Source: Tenrec ecaudatus (Eukaryota; Chordata; Mammalia; Afrosoricida; Tenrecidae). From it: a DNA stretch of 64,000 bases. This document shows positions 57,640-64,000 of the stretch, one piece after another. The notes beneath the pieces were generated by a model. That model worked only from the letters and a program-made list of their open reading frames with translations. It was not told the DNA's origin and did not search any database. The stretch is taken from positions 63,945,501 through 64,009,500 of the forward strand of contig NC_134534.1 in NCBI RefSeq assembly GCF_050624435.1, in the 5' to 3' direction. The position numbers and the translations under genes are program-made. Numbering within the stretch: the first letter of the stretch is position 1; the number at the start of each line of letters is the position of its first letter.

Positions 57640-57870
57640 AACAACATTTACAACTGCACTAAGTGTAAAATAATATTTTTAGTTTTAATTCTTTTACTAA
57701 ATCTATGAGGTAGCTACAATTTTGTTATCAATTTTATCGATGAGAAAACTGCAACATCAAGTGATTATAAAATTTTCGCAAGTAAAAGAGAGTGCTACAA
57801 TCCGAACCCAGGCTGCCTATTCAGAGCTTGTATTTCAACCATAACTTTATGCTGCCTCTTCTTTAGATAT
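57640..57870 (-). mobile_element. MIR SINE
   Basis: Reversed and rather complete: 'aatctatgaggtagctacaa', 'atcgatgagaaaactgcaac', 'caatccgaacccaggctgcc'. Confidence 0.85.
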
Positions 57871-58736
57871 CATGCAATTACTAGTAATGTTATTTTTTAG
57901 AAAGATTTTTAACAAAATAGAAATAATGAGAGTTTGATTGCAAGAAGAGAAGACATGTGAGATTACAGATTAATGTCCATATATTTGTTGCAAGAGTGAA
58001 AGAAAGCACTAACATATTTTTCAGGTAGACATTATCAGAAGAGATAGAAGTTACAAGAAGACAGAAAATAATTATTGGGATGAGGTTTGGGAGAGGATAT
58101 GAGATAACTGAAACTAAAGAGAGGTGAAATTCTAAGGGACATATCTTGTTCTGTACCTGAAAAAAAAAGATGCTTTGCCTACTTTCAAAAATTAAGATTG
58201 TTTTAAAAAGGACTGATCAGATTGGAAAATTTGTTTGGGGTCAATTTGGATATGAAACAAAATCTGTTTCATGACACCCTCTTGGATAAATTAAAATGGA
58301 AGGATCTCTATAGTATGTTCCACTTCTAACATCTTATGAAAAGCTTAGTTGTAATCAAAGCTTCTAAGAGTAACCCAAATGAAGATCATGGCTATGAACT
58401 CTTTCTTATAATAAAAATATCATCTAATTTAGAATCTTAGTAATAGGCTGAAAGCAATATCTAGAGACATACCTGCATGGCAGCCCATTTCTACACCAAT
58501 TGTGAAAATCATTCTGTTTAGTAAATGCAGTCATTGGGACTTCTCCTTACAAATTCATTTCATTGGATCCCATGTTTCAAGTACTAGCTGGAATTACTTT
58601 GGTTCTGGATTATTTTCTAATCTAGATTAGCTGGTTAAATTGACTCAGAAAAGTAATGCTGCTAAATACCTTCTAAATTTTTATGTATTAAAAATTGAAA
58701 TTTTTCTGGTGCCCTCATTTAACATGCAGTACAATG
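57871..58736. other. No recognisable feature
   Basis: A/T-rich, no named repeat. Confidence 0.4.
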
Positions 58737-58940
58737 CAGCATGCCCTGGTGGTCTAGTGGTTAACTCTTGGGCTACAAGCTGCAAGGTCAGTAGTTTGAA
58801 ACACCAGCCACTCCCCCAGAAGAAAGGTGGGGATTCCTACTCCCAAAGAGAATTAGTCTCAGGAAGCCACAGGGGCAACTCTACCCTGTCCTAGAGAGTT
58901 GCTAGGAGCCAGCATTGGCTAATGTTCTTGAGTGAGTTTT
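58737..58940 (+). mobile_element. AfroSINE, well preserved
   Basis: Forward copy with the clearest tRNA-like promoter in the window: A-box-like 'tggtctagtgg' and B-box-like 'agtagtttgaaac'. Tail 'gttgctaggagccagcattg'. Internal pol III promoters are typical of this SINE class. Confidence 0.9.
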
Positions 58941-59814
58941 CAATAATACCAGCTTGGGAGCTAAACACTCATTCATGTAAAGTTGGCATTTTAGAGACTC
59001 ATGCAAGTGAATTTGAGATACAAATGGGAATGGTATTTTAGGCCAAGGAATATGCAACCAATTGGAACATTCAACCAATTGTAAGTGAACATTTTTTCAG
59101 TTGCTACTCATTATGAAAATTGGGCCCTGTAGAACTTCAATACTGGCCCACGGCCAACAGAAAAATTAATCACCAACTTATTTGTATATTCTTCATAGTA
59201 AATGCCAAGAAAAGGTATTGCTGCCATCCTTACAAGCACTTTAATATATTCCTGAACATCTATAATCACAACTTCTGTCTTTAAAAATTCAACAAAGATG
59301 CAATCAAATTCTTCGTTAAATGGTTCAGACACTTGAACCTCAATACATAAATATTGAAAAGAGCTACAAAGCCAAAGAACAAAGACATGTCCCACTTATT
59401 CGCAGATGAACTCTTCAGGAACTCTATGTAGCTTTTAAAAGTTCAAGAAAGTTGAAGAATATGATGATCCTGTTACTAGAAATGAACATAAGCTTAGTTC
59501 ATGAAATTCATTTGACTTGTGAAAAGGACTCTCAAATAAAAAGGAAAAAAGAGTGAAGATTACCAAGTCCACATAACTGAGGGGTATAGTTTGAATTTAA
59601 TAGTTGGAAATTAATCTCCTTAGGCTATACAATAATTAATGTTTTTTCCAAAAACAAATATATATATAATTTATTTATATTTCATGAACCTTTATAGGAT
59701 GATTTAAAGATAGAAACTATACCTTTCTTATTTTAATGAAATGATTAAAAAAATCAGTCCTCTCTCTGCTATGTAAACACGGTACTAAAGCGCTCTATGT
59801 AAACACGGTACTCT
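58941..59814. other. No named repeat; short tandem duplication
   Basis: 'ctatgtaaacacggtact' occurs at 59769-59786 and again at 59795-59812. The 94-codon minus frame (59111-59395) has no recognised motif. Confidence 0.45.
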
Positions 59815-59875
59815 ATGAAACCTCTGGCGGTACAAATAGTTAAAACGCTCATCTGCTAAAGATCAAGGAAACTAC
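59815..59875 (+). mobile_element. AfroSINE head fragment
   Basis: 'acctctggcggtacaaatag', 'ttaaaacgctcatctgctaa'. Only the tRNA-like head is seen; 3' truncated. Confidence 0.6.
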
Positions 59876-60603
59876 AGACAAAACCAAGAAAAACACAGAT
59901 GACAGTTTTGAAGAACTTTGAAAAACAGTAGAAGCACAAACTGGTTAAATACCTTCTAAAAATAAGAAACCATAAAACACCAGAACATTAGTACAAAGAT
60001 TTTGAAAATAATAAATACATTGAAAGGGTAGACATGTAACATTGAATCAATGGGGGACAGAAGGAAGTTGAAGACAAATCTCTCCATGAATCTCCTACAG
60101 CAATATACAGTACTGGCAGGATCCGGGGTTGGGGGTGCTAAAGCAGGCTCCTATACTTTATCCTGGATTTTCATCTATAGTACAAAAGTTTTTAATTGCA
60201 AAAGGAGCACTGAGGAAAAATTTTTCTGAAGAGGGGGAAGAAGGCCAAAAAAGTTTGAGATCCTATGTGATACAGTAACAACCAGAACACAAATTTTAAA
60301 GAAAGAAAATGATAAATGAAGAAAGCCTAAGCAAAGTTTACAAATCTGAAAATAGAAAAGTAGAGAACTCAATTTAAAAGCAAACACAACTAAAGAGTAA
60401 AAGCACATTGTGTAGTTATAGATCCTCCAAATGGAGAGGAAGACAAAATAATTTCAAGGTAGAACAGACTGCCGTGAAGAAAATAATAAAGCACAGAACA
60501 ACCTCAAAGGAAATTAACAATTCTTCTCTCCCTAAAATGAACAGTACAATCATAAAAGAAATTAGTAGATGTTAAAACAACAGCAACAAAGAAAACAGTA
60601 AGA
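59876..60603. other. A-rich segment, possibly upstream L1
   Basis: Strongly A-biased on the + strand, as in the coding strand of L1, and followed by a clear L1 ORF2 remnant. Similarity is too weak to assign ORF1 or ORF2. Confidence 0.35.
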
Positions 60604-60825
60604 TAGCTCGGGGTCAGGGTGTTTTACACATTGGACTGCCAACCGACAGTCAGCAGTTCAGAACCTCTGGCCACTTCAGGGGAGAAAGACCACGCTTTCT
60701 CGTTCTTTAAAGAGTTACAGTCTGGGAAACACACAGGGATGGTTCCATCCTGTCCTAAATTCTCTATAAGTCACAATTAATTCAATAGAAGTGAGTCTGA
60801 CTTGAGTTTGACTTTGATTTTGATA
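60604..60825 (+). mobile_element. AfroSINE
   Basis: Forward: 'gctcggggtcagggtgtttt', 'actgccaaccgacagtcagc', 'agttcagaacctctggccac', 'agagttacagtctgggaaac', tail 'ataagtcacaattaattcaa'. Confidence 0.85.
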
Positions 60826-60829
60826 AGCA

Positions 60830-61605
60830 AGATAAATGCAGCATAGAAAACTTTGTGGAACAAAGAACCCAACCCACAAAAACACACGAGAATGACAGCA
60901 ATAAAAATTCATACCTATCAGTGGTTTCACTGAATGTAAATTGAACCAAGAGACAGAGAGTATCAGAAAGGACAAGAAAACGACACATAAATATGATTTC
61001 TACAAGACATATACCTTAGAAGGCAAAAATAAACTAAAAATTCAAAGGATTGGAGAGAAAAAGCAAGCACTCTATTACCAAAAAAAGTGCAGACATGGCA
61101 AGTAAATATCTAGTAATATAGATTTTAAAGCAAAAAATACCATAAGAGTAGAAATAATATTATACAATACTTAAAGTGAAAATTAGCAAGAGGCTATAGC
61201 ATAACAAATATCTATACATCAAATGGAAAAGCCTCAAAATCCATAAATCACACCGGAATAGAATTAAAGAAAGTATGTCAACTTCACAATAATAGTGGGA
61301 GACTTCAATACACTACTTTCAGTGATGATCAGTGCAACTAGAAAAAAGGTCAACAAAGACACAAAGAATGAAACAAAACTGTCAACAAACTTGATCTCAT
61401 AGACATATAAAAAACACTCCACTCAACAATATAGTATATGCTGTTTTCCAGTTCACATGGACTATTTATTCTCCAGAAAAGGCCAACAGAACACAAGATA
61501 ACCCTATACCCCTACCAATTTGAAGCCCTAGAAGAAATGGAAAAATTTCTAGAAACATGAAACCTATATTAAAACAGACTAAGTTAGAATATTTGAACAC
61601 ATCCA
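60830..61605 (+). mobile_element. L1 ORF2 remnant (endonuclease to early RT)
   Basis: Decayed L1 coding sequence. It contains 'ctgaatgtaaattgaaccaa' and 'gagacagagagtatcagaaa', equivalent to the ORF2 start of the endonuclease. 'aataatagtgggagacttca' follows (the VVGDFN-type endonuclease block), then 'catggactatttattctcca' (SRIDH-like region). After a deletion it resumes at 'gccctagaagaaatggaaaa' then 'tttctagaaacatg' (the region before the RT domain). Frames are broken throughout. Belongs to an old, diverged L1. Confidence 0.75.
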
Positions 61606-62589
61606 TAACAGTCATTTACAAACCTCAACAAGTTGTAGCCCATAGAGCTTTCCCGGTGAATAGCTTTCCTGGGGGCAGCTCTCTGAGAAAAGCTCCCGGC
61701 AACAAGTGGCGTGTTCTGTCCGATTCTCTCAAGCAGCCTCCAGCATCATTTCGATTGCTCAGATCATGTTTCCCAACAGCATTCTCTTCTTTGCTATCAA
61801 CATATTCCAATCATCAGTGATTATTAATGCAAAACAGTTACAACAAATTCTCAAGGGTGAATTGCTTACCCTTCTCTAAATCACGTAGGTTCATTCAGAT
61901 TGGGCCGGTGGCAGCATTCGAGTTCAATGCTCTATTCACTTCAATGTTACTACTGGTTACCATATACTGCCTGCATTGGGGGCAGCAGATAAGTGGGAGT
62001 AGGCTTGCATGGTTCTTGACACTTATGCCCTGCTACGGAGGTCTCTGGGTTTTGCTATAACAGAGAAGAGTCCCCTACAAAAAACCTCTTAATCTTCTGC
62101 CACTGGGCCTACGTCATTTTAGCTGGATTCTGCCATGCTACCCAAGTTCAAGCACCCACCATACCTGGCCCTGTGTTGTGTGCCAGCCAATATAGCTCCT
62201 ACTGTGATGCCCAAGACACACTCAGATTTCTCTGCCGTGTGTGGGTACAGCTTTTTAACATCAGACATATTTCTTGCAAGGAGGTGTCCAGATCCCTCCC
62301 CGTGAGCCACGCAGCCTATGATTTTTCTATATTTAGTGCCACAACAATCCATTAGGGGTCTAGAAGGGTCTCAGTACAGAGATCTTGGGTACAAAGTGCA
62401 TGCACCACTCAAAATTCCTATGGACGGTAGTGAGATCCCCACAACCTCTATGGGATTGGCTCTTATCTAAGCCTAGTGATGTGGCAAAATTCTCCTGGAT
62501 TGGAAATGGCCCGATCCTATTGGATGGATTTTCACCTAATCTCTTGCAAGATGTGGCCCCGTCAAACATTTAGTGAGAATAAGCTGTGC
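61606..62589. other. Mostly unassigned; small RTE fragment
   Basis: 61760-61855 resembles the reversed RTE endonuclease region ('catattccaatcatcagtga' then 'ttattaatgcaaaac'). The rest, including several overlapping 60-80-codon frames on both strands, has no identified motif. Confidence 0.4.
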
Positions 62590-63512
62590 CACATCCCTTC
62601 ATTAAGAGAAACTCGCTGGGCCTCTGCTCAAGTACTCTCTCAATGCAAGAACACTTTGTTCTAAAATCTGGCATTCTGTGATGCTCACCTTCCTGACATG
62701 TTCAATGAGGACAAAATGGGACAAAAACAAATGTGGTGAAGAAAGCTGGTGGTGCCCAGCTATTAAAACATACAGCATTTGGGGCCTTAAAGGGTTTTGA
62801 AGTTAAACAAGCAGTCATCTAGCTGGAAAGCAACAAAGCCCACCTGGAAGAAGCACACTAGCCTGTGTGAGCATGAGGTATCAACAGGGTCGTGTATCAA
62901 GCATTAGAAGATCCAAAACAAACAATCATATCTTTGGCAAGTTAGGGGGGGCGGACTGGAGATCCAAAGCCCATTTGTAGATAATTGGGCATCCTTTCAC
63001 AGAAGGATCACAGGAGGGAATGAGCCAGCCAAGATGCAGTATAACACGGACAAAACATACAATATTCCTCTGGTTCTTTAATGCTTCTTCCCCTCACTAT
63101 CATAACCCCAGTTCTACCTTACAAATCCAGTTAAACTAGAGCATGTCCACTGTGCAGATAAGAGCTCTGAATGCTTGGAATCCAGGACAGATAAACCCTT
63201 CAGGAACAAGAATGGGAGTAGCAATTCCATGAGGGTAGGGGGAGGTGGGAGAAGAAAAAAGGGGAATCCATCCAAATGGTCGATGTATAACCCGCTCCCC
63301 CCCCCCCCATACACCAGGGTGAAGAAACATCAGAAACATGGGTGAAGGGAAATGGTGGACAGTGTATCAGGGTTCATGAGGGTAGAAGAGTGGGGAAGGG
63401 AGGAAAAAATGAGGAGCTGATACCAAGGGCTCAAGTAGAAAGAAAATGTTTTGAAAATGATGATGACAACAAATGTTCTTGACACAATGGATGTATGGAT
63501 TGTTATAAGAAT
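62590..63512 (+). mobile_element. L1 3' UTR, lacking its 3' terminus
   Basis: From 'gggcctctgctcaagtactc' through 'ctcaccttcctgacatgttc', 'ggaagaagcacactagcctg', 'gtcgtgtatcaagcattaga', 'agaaggatcacaggaggga', to 'gacacaatggatgtatggat'. It stops before the AATAAA end and joins directly to another L1 segment. Contains a poly-C tract at 63296-63308. Confidence 0.8.
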
Positions 63513-64000
63513 GGTCATTCCATGATACCCACCTTCCAGACATGATCGCTGAAGACAGATGTGTGCATAAGCAAACGTGGTGAACAAAGCTGATGGTCCC
63601 CGGCTATCAAAAAGATACAGTGTCTGGGGTCTTAAAGGCTTGAAGGCAAACAAGTGGCCATCTAGCTTGGAAGCAACAAAGCCCACAGAGAAGAAGCACA
63701 CAAGCCTAAGTGAACACGAGGTGTTGAAGGGATCAGGTAGCAGACACCAAAGAACAAAAACCATCATTTTGTGATCACCCACATAAACACCAAACGAATG
63801 TGTGCATAAGTAAGTATGGTGAAGAAGGCTGATGGTGCCCGGCTATTGAGAGATATAGCATCTGGGGACTTAAAGGCCTGAAACTAAATAAGCGGCCATC
63901 TAGCCCAGAAGCAACAAAGCCCACAAGGAAGCAGCACACCAACATGTGTGATCATGAAGGGCCGAGGAGACCAGGTTTCAAGCAACAAAGGCGGGGGAAA
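63513..64000 (+). mobile_element. L1 3' UTR segment(s) in direct repeat, cut by window end
   Basis: 63513-63775 repeats the upstream part of the preceding L1 ('gcccacagagaagaagcaca', 'caggtagcagacaccaaaga'). 63790-64000 repeats much of it again ('gaatgtgtgcataagtaagt', 'ctgatggtgcccggctattg', 'agcggccatctagcccagaa'). Either a head-to-tail duplication in one element or neighbouring insertions. Confidence 0.75.

Noticed and set aside
58747..58810. Possible tRNA gene (A- and B-box-like blocks)
   Set aside because: It is the tRNA-derived head of an AfroSINE; no cloverleaf with acceptor stem and anticodon arm can be drawn.
61606..62620. Dense 60-87-codon frames on both strands, as if coding
   Set aside because: Frames overlap on opposite strands without any domain; part is an RTE fragment and the rest is unassigned.
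63330..63782. 150-codon minus-strand frame at the window end
   Set aside because: Antisense across two joined L1 3' UTR segments; equivalent frames in other copies are interrupted.
1..64000. CRISPR array, operon or prophage-like organisation
   Set aside because: No regularly spaced direct repeats, no tightly packed frames with ribosome-binding sites; content is mammalian interspersed repeats.

Overview
This window looks like mammalian intergenic or deep intronic DNA. There are no long multi-codon reading frames, the sequence is A/T-rich with monomeric A/T runs, and at least half of it is built from retrotransposons and DNA transposons. The repeat mix points to an afrotherian. About 30 copies or fragments of a tRNA-derived SINE have an RTE-like 3' half (AfroSINE type, ending near 'gctatgagtcagaatcaact'). 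There are many RTE (BovB-like) LINE pieces and about nine copies of one L1 3' UTR family that ends 'gagcccccaataaaatgatt'. One copy of a SPIN-type hAT element narrows this to a tenrec (Echinops-like) as the best guess. That species call is inference from remembered repeat families, not a database result.

Only one protein-coding unit is well supported: an intronless retrocopy of MRPS17 (mitochondrial ribosomal protein uS17m) at 22261-23234 with an intact 131-codon frame at 22366-22761. It has a poly(A) tail and a perfect 14-bp target-site duplication, and it sits inside an older L1 3' UTR. No tRNA or rRNA gene, exon of a conserved multi-exon gene, CRISPR array or bacterial-type operon was seen. 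Most reported reading frames are chance frames inside repeats.

Layout. 1-9.8 kb: an RTE LINE, a SPIN element, a complete solo LTR, a mariner remnant and AfroSINEs. 9.9-15.1 kb: a 1.5-kb L1 tail, then a nested cluster in which one AfroSINE is split first by an L1 and then by an LTR. 15.6-18 kb: a palindromic MITE and an RTE split by an unidentified 0.7-kb insertion. 19.2-24.1 kb: a twin-primed L1 and an L1 carrying the MRPS17 retrocopy. 24-36.5 kb: scattered SINEs, RTE, MIR and two L1 tails. 36.7-41.3 kb: a second mariner remnant, SINEs and an RTE reverse-transcriptase remnant. 43.3-48.5 kb: RTE 5' and 3' pieces and a second twin-primed L1. 50.6-55.5 kb: a second copy of the solo LTR family, small MITEs and more RTE. 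58.7-64 kb: SINEs, a decayed L1 ORF2, and two L1 3' UTR segments in direct repeat running off the window end.

The elements interact only as genome parasites. L1 machinery is the likely mobiliser of MRPS17, and RTE the likely mobiliser of AfroSINE through their shared 3' ends. No novel multi-gene system was found. The items most worth checking are the intact MRPS17 retrocopy, the datable nested insertions, the SPIN copy, the 112-bp TA-flanked palindrome and the unidentified 0.7-kb insertion in the RTE.
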